Shown here piece after piece: positions 44,609 to 54,787 of a stretch of 64,000 nucleotides of DNA (position 1 is the stretch's first letter; every line of letters begins with the position of its first letter). Origin of the DNA: Bacteroidota bacterium (GTDB lineage Bacteria; Bacteroidota; Bacteroidia; Chitinophagales; Saprospiraceae); contig JAHEAR010000004.1 in the NCBI GenBank assembly GCA_024642665.1, positions 80,554 through 144,553 on the forward strand. Direction: 5' to 3'. Made by a program: the position numbers and the translations under genes. The notes below the pieces were generated by a model. That model ran no database searches. It was not told where the DNA came from and saw nothing but the letters and a program-made list of their open reading frames with translations.

Positions 44609-45919
44609 TTAGTGATGTGCTTCCTCTGTCGCGGCCCCGATATAAGATGCTGTGAGCAGAATGAACACATAAGCCTGAATAAAAGCCACCAGCAATTCTA
44701 TCGCCAGGATAAACATGGTCAATGGCACCGCAACGACAGCTCCGGTTACGGCACCTGCAGTACTTTCTCCTAACCGGCCAAACATGAAGATCAAACCCAC
44801 AAAAGACAGCACCACAATATGTCCTGCGGTAATGTTGGCAAAAAGACGCAACATGAGCGTAAAAGGTTTGATAAACATCCCTAATATCTCAACAGGTGTC
44901 AGAATCAATACTTTGATAATCGGTGGCACCCCGGGCATCCATAAAATATGGCTCCAGTAATTCTTATTTCCATTGATCGTCACAACGACAAACGTAATGA
45001 TCGCCAATACAGCCGTTACGGCAAGATTTCCGGTCACATTACTTCCCCCCAAAAATGGAATCTGTCCAAAAAGGTTCAATCCAAGAATGAAGAAAAACAA
45101 GGCTAATAACAAGGGTAGGAATTTTTCCCACTTAGGTCCAAGAAAAGGCTTGGCTACTTCATCCTGAACAAACACGAAGATTGGCTCAATAAATGACTGT
45201 AGTCCTTTGGGCGCCATATTGTCCCGTGTTTTGTAGGCTTTGGCAATGCTGAAAAATCCCCATGCTAACAGCAAGGTAATCAGCAGCATGGAAACTACAT
45301 TTTTAGATAAGGAAAAATCATAAAAGGATGTGATGCCTCCTCCAAACAGACCTGCATCAGCAGTACTCTGTGGCAGTAGTTTATAATGCTTACCATCATA
45401 ACAGGCATAAGCCACTTCTTTGGTTTCGCCATCAGTAGTTTCTTCCTGATGGATAAATCCTTCAAGCGCTACTTCATCTGTTGGGAACGTTGGATCTTCA
45501 ATGCGTTTCACGGCTCCATTATCCAGAACATACTGATTGTATGCCTTTCGTCCTTCGCCATGGCCAAAAAAGTCGAATTCAAATTTGGAAGAAGAAAAGA
45601 AGTCCCAGCCATGTCCTTTTGTATAAAGAATGCAGGGTAGCGGAAAGTTAAACGAACCTATGCTATATACATTAGCATCTGAGATGTGGTGATAGGCCGT
45701 GGAGGTCGCATCGTAGATGGTCTCATGCACATCTGCATGAAAATGACATGCATGGTGCTCGGCATCTTCATGATCACCCTCCTGATAAGCCTCTACAGTC
45801 GTTCCATGCGTATTCTGCTCATGCGTATCTTGATGATCCTGCGCATTCAGTAATACAGGAAATCCTACCGCCAGGAGGAGGGTAGGAATAAGGGCCACTA
45901 AACTTCGTAATTCCTTCAT
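44609..45919 (-). CDS. atpB: ATP synthase Fo subunit a with long N-terminal extension
   Basis: Stator channel subunit of Fo. The membrane domain starts near residue 200 and carries the essential Arg (about 356) in MLRLFANITAGH. Before it lies a signal peptide (ending VLLNAQ at about 26) and a region of about 170 residues facing the periplasm. Its first part is rich in His, Asp and Glu (DHQDTHEQNTHG, HEDAEHHACHFHADVHE). Extended a subunits are known in the phylum. It is the first gene of atpBEFHAG; no atpI precedes it. Confidence 0.96.
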   Translation of the reverse strand: MKELRSLVALIPTLLLAVGFPVLLNAQDHQDTHEQNTHGTTVEAYQEGDHEDAEHHACHFHADVHETIYDATSTAYHHISDANVYSIGSFNFPLPCILYTKGHGWDFFSSSKFEFDFFGHGEGRKAYNQYVLDNGAVKRIEDPTFPTDEVALEGFIHQEETTDGETKEVAYACYDGKHYKLLPQSTADAGLFGGGITSFYDFSLSKNVVSMLLITLLLAWGFFSIAKAYKTRDNMAPKGLQSFIEPIFVFVQDEVAKPFLGPKWEKFLPLLLALFFFILGLNLFGQIPFLGGSNVTGNLAVTAVLAIITFVVVTINGNKNYWSHILWMPGVPPIIKVLILTPVEILGMFIKPFTLMLRLFANITAGHIVVLSFVGLIFMFGRLGESTAGAVTGAVVAVPLTMFILAIELLVAFIQAYVFILLTASYIGAATEEAHH

Positions 45920-45947
45920 TTACAGAGGGTATTCTTCAAATCAGGCG

Positions 45948-45978
45948 CAAAGGTAAGCATAATGCCGTGAGCAGCAAA
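45948..45978 (-). promoter_or_regulatory. Promoter of atpBEFHAG
   Basis: On the minus strand TTTG (45975-45978) and TACCTTTG (45948-45955) are 19 bases apart, a full -33/-7 pair. The -7 box ends 28 bases before the atpB ATG. Confidence 0.75.
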
Positions 45979-46126
45979 GAGACCTATCAAATCTTTTTTT
46001 GAGGGGAAGTATGATACGCTAAATACAAAGAAATCGGGTTAATTAATGGGCCATAACTGAGATGTGATATTTGCAAACCACTCATATGAATGGCAGGGTA
46101 ATTATGTACTTTAGATATAAAAAAGG

Positions 46127-48850
46127 ATGCAAAAATGGCTATTAATAACCGGGTTCTCCCTTGTTTGGCTTTCGTCGTCTTCCCAGCAGGTATTATTCAA
46201 GAACAGCACCGGTAAGCTTAATCCTGTTTCCGGCTTTACCAATTATGTGGACTGTGCTGTGGATATGAATGGGGACCATCTGGATGACGTGGTACGGATT
46301 GGCAATAAAGGCATGTACATTGACTATCAACTTCCGGACGGCCATTTTTCCCAGCATTTTTTTTTCATGCCGATCCAAGCACCTCCAGATTGGAGCCTTT
46401 CCGCTGGTGATATTGATAATAACGGCTATAATGACCTTCTTTTTGGCAACTCCCATAAAGTTTCTTTCGTCCAGGCAAATGAGAATGGAACTTTTTATCA
46501 GGAAACAGTCATGCCATCCTTTATTTTCAGTCAGCGATCTACTTTCGCAGATATTGACAATGACGGATGGCTCGATGCTTTTGTATGCAATGATACAGCA
46601 CAGAGCATCCCATATAAGAACTATGGGGCCGGTGAAATGACAGAGGACACTAACCTCATTCATACGGCCAACCTGCCCGGTAATTATGCCGCCATATGGA
46701 CCGATTATGACAATGACGGATACACTGATCTTTATATTACTAAATGCCAGCAACAGGCTCCTCCAGGACATATCAATCGTACTAATCTCCTGTACCGGAA
46801 TAACGGTGATGGCAGTTATTCGGAAGCAGGTGCCGAGGCAGGCCTTGACGATAATGCGCAATCCTGGAGCACGTCATTCGAAGATTTTGATAACGATGGC
46901 GATTTTGATGCGTTTATCGTAAATCATGATTTTCAAAATCGGTTGTTTCGAAACAACGGGGATGGAACATTCACGGATGTCATCAGCACCTCAGGTATTA
47001 ATGGCAGTGATCTTGGCGCTTATGAAAATGCGTCTGGTGATTTCAACAATGATGGATTCATGGATATTTTTGCCGAGCTGACCAACGAACTCTACCTTGG
47101 AAACGGGGACCTTACATTTTCCGCTCAGGATCTACCTATGATTCCCGGCGCCATCGCAGATTTAAACAATGACGGCTTCCTGGATGTCCTTCGAAACGGT
47201 GTCTTTTGGGAAAATGAAGGCAACACAAATCACTGGCTTAAAGTTTTTCCTGTCGGAACCCAAAGCAACAAAAACGGCATTGGGGCAAGAGTGGAAGCAT
47301 ATGGTACATGGGGCCGTAAGATCAGGGAAGTTCGTTCAGGTCAAAGTTATAGTCCGATGAGTTCGCTGACCACTCATTTTGGTTTAGGCCCTTATGAATG
47401 GGTAGATTCCCTGATAATACATTGGCCGTCCGGGATAGTGACACACCTTCAAAACCTGAAGACGGATACCACCTATGTCATAGCCGAAGCACCTTGTATT
47501 CTGCCTGTTTCTGAAGTATCCGTTTTAGGCAATCTGATCAATTGCCCCGGAGACACCGCGATCCTCATCGCTCCACCGGGCTTTTCGAATTATACGTGGT
47601 CGAACTTCCATAATGGCCAATCACTTGAAGTAGGAGGTGAAGGAACATTCTATGCCTTTTGTACGGATAGCGCAGGTTGTATTTCGATTACCACACCGGT
47701 CCGGATTCAAAAACTGATTGAAAAAATACCTGAAATATTCAATGCTGAAGGGAACCTAATTTGTGAAGGTGACACGCTTATATTAATGTCAACACCCGGC
47801 GAAAATTATACCTGGTCTTCCGGAGCAACAGGCACCCCCAATATCGAAGTTGCAGATCCGGGAATGTATACAGTTTCTGTCGATGCTGTTTGTTTTTCCG
47901 GCCAATTAACTTCTAATCCATTCGAAGTTATTGTATTACCTGCATCCGCGCCTTTGGCAAATGGTGCAGTAATTTCGCAGGGCGATTCCATCCTGATCAC
48001 TGCAGAAGGTGAAAATTGTCAATGGTATGATCAGCCAATAGGTGGAAATTTACTGGCTATCGGTTCCGCTTTTCAAACTTCGCCATTAAGTTCTTCGGTT
48101 ACTTATTATGTTGAAAGCCATCATTTTTACCCCGGACCAATCCAGTCGGGTGGAAAAATGGATACGACAGGGTCTGGTGGAGTGGCTAGTCAGGCGGGAT
48201 ACCTTTTATTTGAAGTCTGGGAGCCATTTACTTTGCTTTCTGTCTCAGTTTATGTGCCTCCGGGCTCCCCTTTGAGCACACGATTTGTCCTGCTCTGGTC
48301 CGAGGATGCCCAACTGGCTTTAAAACAATTTACCATGCAGCCGGGATGGAATTTGCTGGAGTTAAATTTCGCAGTTCCGGTGGGAAAATTTTCATTACGT
48401 TGTCCTCAGGGTAATTTGTGGCGGAATACTACACCTCTTGATTATCCTTATCCCATTGGTGATGTAGGAAGAATCACATCTTCTAATTTCGGCGATTCGT
48501 ACTATTACTTTTTCTATGATTGGAAAATAAAAAAAGAAGACTTCGAATGCATTTCTGACCGGATTCCGGTCGAAGTAATCTTGTCTGGCTCTTCAGAAAT
48601 TCACGATCAGAAAACGCTACTGATTTTTCCAAATCCTGTATCCGAGAATTTATTTATTCAGCTTAAAGGTGACCGGACAACGGCCGGACTTTTAAGCATG
48701 TCAGACCTTCAAGGAAAGTTGATACTCAACCAACAATTTTACGGGGAACATGCCTTTCAATTAAATCTGGTAGATCTTTCATCAGGTATATATTTCCTGA
48801 AGGTTGCAGGCCATGATTATTTTGAAACCAGAATGGTAATAAAATTGTAG
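46127..48850 (+). CDS. T9SS cargo with FG-GAP/VCBS, ASPIC-UnbV and Ig-like domains
   Basis: A 907-residue secreted protein. After a signal peptide (1-19), a beta-propeller of VCBS/FG-GAP repeats carries six calcium-type loops (DIDNNGYND, DIDNDGWLD, DYDNDGYTD, DFDNDGDFD, DFNNDGFMD, DLNNDGFLD; about 40-360). An ASPIC/UnbV domain follows (about 385-450, GARVEAYGTWGRKIREV, FGLGPYEWVDSLIIHWPSG). Two Ig-like beta domains with Cys pairs come next, then a jelly-roll-like region, and a T9SS type A domain starting LIFPNPVSENLFI. Ligand unknown; adhesion or polymer binding is plausible. Confidence 0.88.
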   Translation: MQKWLLITGFSLVWLSSSSQQVLFKNSTGKLNPVSGFTNYVDCAVDMNGDHLDDVVRIGNKGMYIDYQLPDGHFSQHFFFMPIQAPPDWSLSAGDIDNNGYNDLLFGNSHKVSFVQANENGTFYQETVMPSFIFSQRSTFADIDNDGWLDAFVCNDTAQSIPYKNYGAGEMTEDTNLIHTANLPGNYAAIWTDYDNDGYTDLYITKCQQQAPPGHINRTNLLYRNNGDGSYSEAGAEAGLDDNAQSWSTSFEDFDNDGDFDAFIVNHDFQNRLFRNNGDGTFTDVISTSGINGSDLGAYENASGDFNNDGFMDIFAELTNELYLGNGDLTFSAQDLPMIPGAIADLNNDGFLDVLRNGVFWENEGNTNHWLKVFPVGTQSNKNGIGARVEAYGTWGRKIREVRSGQSYSPMSSLTTHFGLGPYEWVDSLIIHWPSGIVTHLQNLKTDTTYVIAEAPCILPVSEVSVLGNLINCPGDTAILIAPPGFSNYTWSNFHNGQSLEVGGEGTFYAFCTDSAGCISITTPVRIQKLIEKIPEIFNAEGNLICEGDTLILMSTPGENYTWSSGATGTPNIEVADPGMYTVSVDAVCFSGQLTSNPFEVIVLPASAPLANGAVISQGDSILITAEGENCQWYDQPIGGNLLAIGSAFQTSPLSSSVTYYVESHHFYPGPIQSGGKMDTTGSGGVASQAGYLLFEVWEPFTLLSVSVYVPPGSPLSTRFVLLWSEDAQLALKQFTMQPGWNLLELNFAVPVGKFSLRCPQGNLWRNTTPLDYPYPIGDVGRITSSNFGDSYYYFFYDWKIKKEDFECISDRIPVEVILSGSSEIHDQKTLLIFPNPVSENLFIQLKGDRTTAGLLSMSDLQGKLILNQQFYGEHAFQLNLVDLSSGIYFLKVAGHDYFETRMVIKL

Positions 48851-49138
48851 TCAAAAGTTAGAAAAAAAGGCACTTTCTGGCCATTTCAAATGTTAAACTG
48901 ATTCAGTTGGGAGGTTGGATATGTTGGTTCAATATTGTATCTTTTTGTAATTTTGAGAGCTAAATATTTCTAAGAGACGGAATACAATAGCCCTGTTCGT
49001 TTGCTTTTTCTGCCCGCTCAGATATCTCTTGGAGGGAAGAAGTGATTTTTAACACCACTTTTGAATTACATTGCAAACAAGATGGGATGCATCTTATTTG
49101 CTGTAATACGCTAATTTATAAATGAGGTGTTTTTGACA

Positions 49139-52100
49139 ATGAGAATCTCATACTTGGCATTAATCATTTTTATTGGGGGAATTTTCCCATGTACTTCATT
49201 ATATGGCCAATGTGAGGATTTTATGATCAGCATAACTTCTGACCCTCCTCCACCCTTTAACTTATGTCCCGGAGAAACCATATTGTTAACCGCCATTGTT
49301 AGTGGCGGTACAGGCCCATATACTTATTTATGGGGCGATGGAGCCACTACCCCAACCACTATTGTCACTCCCCCTTATAATGGCGGTTTCTCTTTAATGG
49401 TATCGGATGCTGCTGGTTGTGTGGCCTTTGAGTCGATCCATATCAAAGCTGATTTTTGGACAGTGGATATTTTCTTTGTAAATACAACCTATTGTTTGGG
49501 CGATTCAATGCCTTTGTATGCCTATCCGGATTTTCCGCCGGGCACGACTTTTCTTTGGTCGACCGGGGATACAACCACTTCCATTTTTATAACCACCTCA
49601 GGTACCTATTCTCTTACTGCAACCGATCCGGAAGGGGACTGCACCGGATCGATTACAGAATTTATCGAAATGTTTTTCTTCCCTCAGCCAGACCCGGATA
49701 TTTTGGGTCCCACTGCATTGTGCCCTGGCCAAAATGCCACCCTTACTGCGCAGGGTGCCCCGGATGACATTTATATCTGGAGTACAGGAGAAGAAACGTC
49801 TTCAATTACTATATCCGCACCAGGCACATTTTGGGTTACCGTAACAAATTCCTTCGGGTGTTTCGGTATAGATTCCTTAGAGGTGCTCCCAGGCACGGAA
49901 CCTCCCATTATTTCGGCACCCTCCATTTTATGCAATGGCCAAAACGGCACTATTGAAATCACCAATGCATCCTCCTATTCTGATTTCCTATGGAGCACCG
50001 GGGAAACCACATCCAGCATTGATATCTCTTCTCCCGGAACCTATTCCGTCACTGTCACCGCCAGCGGCGGGTGTACGGCTACCGCCTCTGTGACGGTAGA
50101 TTCCGGCACTTCAGCCATTGACATTACAGGTATCACCATGCCATTAACTTCCTGTTCCAACCCTGATGGCAGCGTCAATATAACCGTGACCCCGCCCGGG
50201 TCGTATTCTTTTATATGGTCAAACGGCTCAAATACTGAAGACATCAACAACCTGCCTTCCGGCAGCTTCACCGTTACGGTTACAGATGCAGGTGGCTGTT
50301 CTTCAAGTTCAACTTATATTGTGGATTCCAATGTGGTGATTCCCGGTACTTCAGCCACCATCACGGCCACGTCCTGCGATTTAAATAATGGTGCCATTGA
50401 TCTCAGTGTTGTTCCATCCGGTATGTACACTTTCCTTTGGTCCGGCGGAGAAACTACGGAAGACCTTTTGAACATACTGGCAGGCAGCTATTCAATCACC
50501 GTCACCTCCTCATCCAATGGTTGCACCGCATCAAGCAGCTTTACCGTTCCAAATAGTAATCCTCCCATCACTATCACTGGAAATACCACCCCCCTTACCT
50601 CCTGCACTGCCCCTAACGGAACTATTGACATTATGCCTGCTCCAGCCGGCACGTATACCTTTTTGTGGTCCAATGGAGCCACTACCGAAGACCTCACAAA
50701 CCTTTCCGCCGGAAGCTATACCGTCACTGTATCGGCTGGCGGCAGTTGTACCCAAACCGGTACTTATATCGTTGCCAACAATACTTCCCCGCCCGTTCCT
50801 GCCGCCACGCCAACGCCCGACACTTGCAGTCTGAGTCATGGTGTCATTGATCTCAATGTCATTCCCGCAGGTACCTATACTTTCATCTGGTCCAATGGCA
50901 GTACTACCGAAGATTTGACCGGTATTCCAGGCGGAACCTATTCCGTAACCGTTACTTCTTCAGATGGATGCACCGCCATCACAAGCACTATTGTTGAAGA
51001 CACACTAATCCCTTTAGCTATAACCGGTACCGCATTACCAAATACTTCCTGCACAGGCCAAAATGGTTCTATTGACATCACCGTTAATCCTCCGGCCAAT
51101 TATTCTTATGCCTGGTCCAATGGTGCCACCACAGAAGACCTGGCAAACCTTCCCGCCGGCAGTTACACTGTCACCGTATCGGCAGGTGGAAGTTGTACGG
51201 CAAGCGCCACCTATAGCGTCGACAATACCCTTTCTCTTCCCATTCCTGTCGCTGCACCTACACCGGACACCTGTGGCCAGAGCCTTGGAGCCATTGATCT
51301 CAATGTCACACCGGTTGGTTCCTATACCTACCTCTGGTCAAATGGCAGTACTTCTGAAGATCTGAGCGCAATCCCTACCGGAAACTATTCCGTAACCGTT
51401 ACTTCTCAGGATGGATGTACCGCCATCACAAGTACTTCTATCGAAGACCATTCAATTCCTCTGGCTATCACCGGAACCTCTTCGCCAAATACCTCATGCA
51501 CTGCGCCTAACGGATTCATTGATATTTCGCTCTCTCCAGCAGGTACATATAGCTACATCTGGTCAAATGGAGCAACTACAGAAGACCTAAGCAATCTCCC
51601 TGCAGGTTCTTATTCCATAACAGCCATTTTAGGTTTCACCTGCATGGCCGCTGATACTTTTTTTGTAGATAATGATTTTACCGTCATTCCCCTATCCGGA
51701 ATTACCACACCTAATACCTCATGCAGCCAACCCAACGGAACCATTGACCTCACCGTCGGTATTCCAGGTTCTTTTACCTTTCTCTGGTCCAATGATCAGA
51801 CCACTGAAGATATTCAACTATTAACCGGCGGTTTTTATACCGTGACCGTGACCGGAGGTGACGGCTGTACCGCTACGTCTACTTTTGAAATCATCAATTC
51901 CAATTCTACTTTTTCCTTCTCCGGATTGGTTATTCCTAATACATCATGCATCATCCCCAATGGCAGCATAGATTTAACACTTACCCCTCCCGGGGCGTAT
52001 ACCTTTGCCTGGTCAACCGGTGCATCCTCCGAGGATTTGCAAAATCTATCTTTTGGCAATTATGAAGTTACCGTCACGGATAGTAATGATTGTGCTGTAG

Positions 52101-54691
52101 TGGCTTCCTTTGCCGTTGATGACCTTTTCTCCTTCCCCCAAATTGCGGCCCAGACCACTCCTTCTGTCTGCGAAAATAATAATGGCTCCATTGATATCAC
52201 GGTTATTCCGGTCAACGGAAATACGTTCTCCTGGTCCAACGGGAGCACAGAGGAGGATCAGTTTAATCTTACCATTGGTGATTACATTGTAACAGTAACA
52301 TCATCCTTTGGCTGTAGTAGCACTGATACCTTTAGTATTGTAAACCAAAATTCAAATATTACTATTTCAGCAGTTACATTACCGAATACCTCCTGCTCCT
52401 CCCCGAATGGCTTGATTGATATCACAATAACCCCAGCCGGAACATATACTTTTCTTTGGTCAAACGGTGAATCAACCGAAGATCTTCAATTTCTTTCTTC
52501 AGGAACATATGAAGTGACCGTTACTGATCTATTGAATTGTAGTATGACATCGATTTTTACAATTGAAAGCACAAATACTTTGCCTGAGATCAACGCTGTG
52601 ATTACACCACCCAATTGTGAGGCAATGGATGGTTCCATAGATATCAATATTTCACCTATTGGCCTATATAGTATCTTATGGGGGGATGGAAGTACAAATG
52701 AAGATTTAATTAATATTGGGGCAGGGGTTTATACTGTCATGGTGACCGACACTAACAATTGCAAGGCCAGCGATACATTTTTGGTATTTAGCCAGAACAA
52801 TAGCTTTTCTGTTATGAGCACTACCATGCCCAATACTTCCTGTGTTTTTCCTAACGGGTCAGTAGACCTGACTATCATCCCATTCGGATTATATACTTTC
52901 TCATGGTCCAACGGAATTTTATCTGAAGACTTGACAATGGTCAGTAGTGGGAGTTATTCTGTTACTGTGACAGACGCTTCACTATGCTCATCAATTCTAT
53001 TGATTATTGTTAGTGATAGTCTTCCTATAATTACAAGCAACGCAATAATTTCTCCTTCTACATGCGAAGGCAGTAACGGTAGTATCGATCTATCTGTTTC
53101 ACCATCTTTGGGAAACAGTTATCTTTGGTCTGATAGTGCGACTACAGAGGACAGGGCAAATCTTGATCAAGGCGACTATATTATTACCATCACCACGGAA
53201 AGCGGATGCACCTTGGTTGATACTTTTACAGTACCGAATTTAGGGTCACCTCCTGTTTTAACTGCCAATATCAATGACAATACTAATTGTCTCTCACCAA
53301 ATGGTGCTATTGATCTCTTCATTTCTCCGGCAGGTTTATATACTTTTTTTTGGTCAAATGGCATGTCCTCTGAAGACCTTCCTGATCTTTCGCAAGGTAA
53401 TTATATGGTAACTGTAACAGATATTAATGGTTGCTCCTCAACTGGAAATTTTATCATTAATAACATGGCGATCATTCCCAGCATCAGCTCAGTGATTTCG
53501 CCTTCAGTATGTGGCGATTCAAATGGTGCTATTGACATTACAGTAAACCCTAATGGATCATACCAATTCGCCTGGTCGGGTGGAGAAATAACCGAAGATA
53601 TTTATAATTTAAAAGCGGGAACCTATTTGATTACCGTAACGGGAAGTAACGGTTGTAGTGCCAATACATCTTTTACGGTTCCGAATACGGCCACGAATTT
53701 TTCAATAAATGCAGCGCTGACAAATAATACCTCCTGTGACTTTTTTAATGGCGCTATCAATCTTACCGTATCACCTTCGGGCATTTATACTTTTCAATGG
53801 TCTAATGGCGCTGGAACAGAGGATCTATTTAATCTTGAACCAGGGACTTATACCGTTACTGTCTCTGATTCCTTTAATTGCTCTACATCCGATACATTTA
53901 CCATCGCAGATGACGCCCAAAATTTGACGGTCGAATCGACTCTTTATCCAGCCAAATGCGGTGAACCCAACGGGAGTATTGATCTGATGATCACGCCTTC
54001 CAACAGTAATAATTACATTTGGTCTGACGGATCCACTTCTGAGGATTTGTTGAATATTTTTCCGGGCAATTACAGTATTACAATTACTAGCCAAACGGGC
54101 TGTATACAAATTTTAAGTTACCTCCTAACAGGAAGTGAAAACTTAAATATCACACTTGAAGCAGTTGCCTCTCAGGCAGGAAATGAATTTGTCAATATTC
54201 AGACAAAGGTCAATGTACCATTAAACGCTCTGGACACAATTATTTGGCTCCCTGAAATATTGTTTGATTGCATAGGACAAATCTGTTTGGAGCAAACCAT
54301 CAAAAGACCTAATCAACAAACCGAAATAAACGTCATTGCTATAGATACAAATGGATGTCTGGCGGAGGCAAGGCTAATACTGAAAGATATTATTAATCCG
54401 GCAGTGTTTATTCCCAATATTTTTACACCAAATGGTGATGGCATTAATGACATTTTCACGTTGTATGGAAACAAAGACGTAGAACTAATACTAGAACTGC
54501 AGATATTTGATCGTTGGGGAAATCAAGTATTTATCGCTACTGAGTTTCCTCCTAATCAAGAAAATTATGGTTGGGATGGAACTTTCCGATATGACGAATT
54601 AAATCCGGCGGTATTTGTCTACTGGGCCCGAGTCAGGTTTAGGGATGGCTCTGAAGATTATTTCAAAGGCGATATCACTCTTGTAAAATAA
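49139..54691 (+). CDS. Giant SprB-repeat T9SS type B surface protein
   Basis: An 1850-residue secreted protein. Signal peptide 1-24 (LYGQ end); four PKD/Ig-like repeats to about residue 330; then 18 SprB-like repeats of about 75 residues (consensus TSC..PNG.IDI, YTFLWSNG.TTEDL, G.Y.VTVTD..GC). The C-terminus is a gliding-motility/CHU_C type B sorting domain (FIPNIFTPNGDGINDIF to DITLVK). SprB itself is the mobile gliding adhesin of Flavobacterium. The start is ATG 49139, since the upstream GTG adds MFLT before the signal peptide. Each repeat has two cysteines. It may serve adhesion or gliding; no gliding genes are nearby. Confidence 0.9.
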   Translation: MRISYLALIIFIGGIFPCTSLYGQCEDFMISITSDPPPPFNLCPGETILLTAIVSGGTGPYTYLWGDGATTPTTIVTPPYNGGFSLMVSDAAGCVAFESIHIKADFWTVDIFFVNTTYCLGDSMPLYAYPDFPPGTTFLWSTGDTTTSIFITTSGTYSLTATDPEGDCTGSITEFIEMFFFPQPDPDILGPTALCPGQNATLTAQGAPDDIYIWSTGEETSSITISAPGTFWVTVTNSFGCFGIDSLEVLPGTEPPIISAPSILCNGQNGTIEITNASSYSDFLWSTGETTSSIDISSPGTYSVTVTASGGCTATASVTVDSGTSAIDITGITMPLTSCSNPDGSVNITVTPPGSYSFIWSNGSNTEDINNLPSGSFTVTVTDAGGCSSSSTYIVDSNVVIPGTSATITATSCDLNNGAIDLSVVPSGMYTFLWSGGETTEDLLNILAGSYSITVTSSSNGCTASSSFTVPNSNPPITITGNTTPLTSCTAPNGTIDIMPAPAGTYTFLWSNGATTEDLTNLSAGSYTVTVSAGGSCTQTGTYIVANNTSPPVPAATPTPDTCSLSHGVIDLNVIPAGTYTFIWSNGSTTEDLTGIPGGTYSVTVTSSDGCTAITSTIVEDTLIPLAITGTALPNTSCTGQNGSIDITVNPPANYSYAWSNGATTEDLANLPAGSYTVTVSAGGSCTASATYSVDNTLSLPIPVAAPTPDTCGQSLGAIDLNVTPVGSYTYLWSNGSTSEDLSAIPTGNYSVTVTSQDGCTAITSTSIEDHSIPLAITGTSSPNTSCTAPNGFIDISLSPAGTYSYIWSNGATTEDLSNLPAGSYSITAILGFTCMAADTFFVDNDFTVIPLSGITTPNTSCSQPNGTIDLTVGIPGSFTFLWSNDQTTEDIQLLTGGFYTVTVTGGDGCTATSTFEIINSNSTFSFSGLVIPNTSCIIPNGSIDLTLTPPGAYTFAWSTGASSEDLQNLSFGNYEVTVTDSNDCAVVASFAVDDLFSFPQIAAQTTPSVCENNNGSIDITVIPVNGNTFSWSNGSTEEDQFNLTIGDYIVTVTSSFGCSSTDTFSIVNQNSNITISAVTLPNTSCSSPNGLIDITITPAGTYTFLWSNGESTEDLQFLSSGTYEVTVTDLLNCSMTSIFTIESTNTLPEINAVITPPNCEAMDGSIDINISPIGLYSILWGDGSTNEDLINIGAGVYTVMVTDTNNCKASDTFLVFSQNNSFSVMSTTMPNTSCVFPNGSVDLTIIPFGLYTFSWSNGILSEDLTMVSSGSYSVTVTDASLCSSILLIIVSDSLPIITSNAIISPSTCEGSNGSIDLSVSPSLGNSYLWSDSATTEDRANLDQGDYIITITTESGCTLVDTFTVPNLGSPPVLTANINDNTNCLSPNGAIDLFISPAGLYTFFWSNGMSSEDLPDLSQGNYMVTVTDINGCSSTGNFIINNMAIIPSISSVISPSVCGDSNGAIDITVNPNGSYQFAWSGGEITEDIYNLKAGTYLITVTGSNGCSANTSFTVPNTATNFSINAALTNNTSCDFFNGAINLTVSPSGIYTFQWSNGAGTEDLFNLEPGTYTVTVSDSFNCSTSDTFTIADDAQNLTVESTLYPAKCGEPNGSIDLMITPSNSNNYIWSDGSTSEDLLNIFPGNYSITITSQTGCIQILSYLLTGSENLNITLEAVASQAGNEFVNIQTKVNVPLNALDTIIWLPEILFDCIGQICLEQTIKRPNQQTEINVIAIDTNGCLAEARLILKDIINPAVFIPNIFTPNGDGINDIFTLYGNKDVELILELQIFDRWGNQVFIATEFPPNQENYGWDGTFRYDELNPAVFVYWARVRFRDGSEDYFKGDITLVK
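50110..54115 (+). repeat. SprB-type coding repeats, about 225 bp each
   Basis: Eighteen protein repeats alternate between type A (opening NTSC..PNG) and type B (opening P..C...NG or TPDTC). The B units often close with TSSDGC-like ends. The pair of units at about 50560-51000 is most like the next pair at about 51010-51450, with matching bases 450 apart (for example 50961 and 51411). Confidence 0.85.
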
Positions 54692-54787
54692 AATACTACT
54701 ACTTATTGGCAAGAGCACTGGGAATATTAAATCATGTTTTGTCTACTCCCGAATAGAGATGGAGGAAACTGAGGCCAACAAATAGAA

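Noticed and set aside
46193-46861. 222-codon minus-strand frame opposite the FG-GAP gene
   Set aside because: It is the mirror of a repetitive Asp/Asn/Gly-rich coding region; the composition (Ile/Val-rich) is what antisense of such repeats gives.
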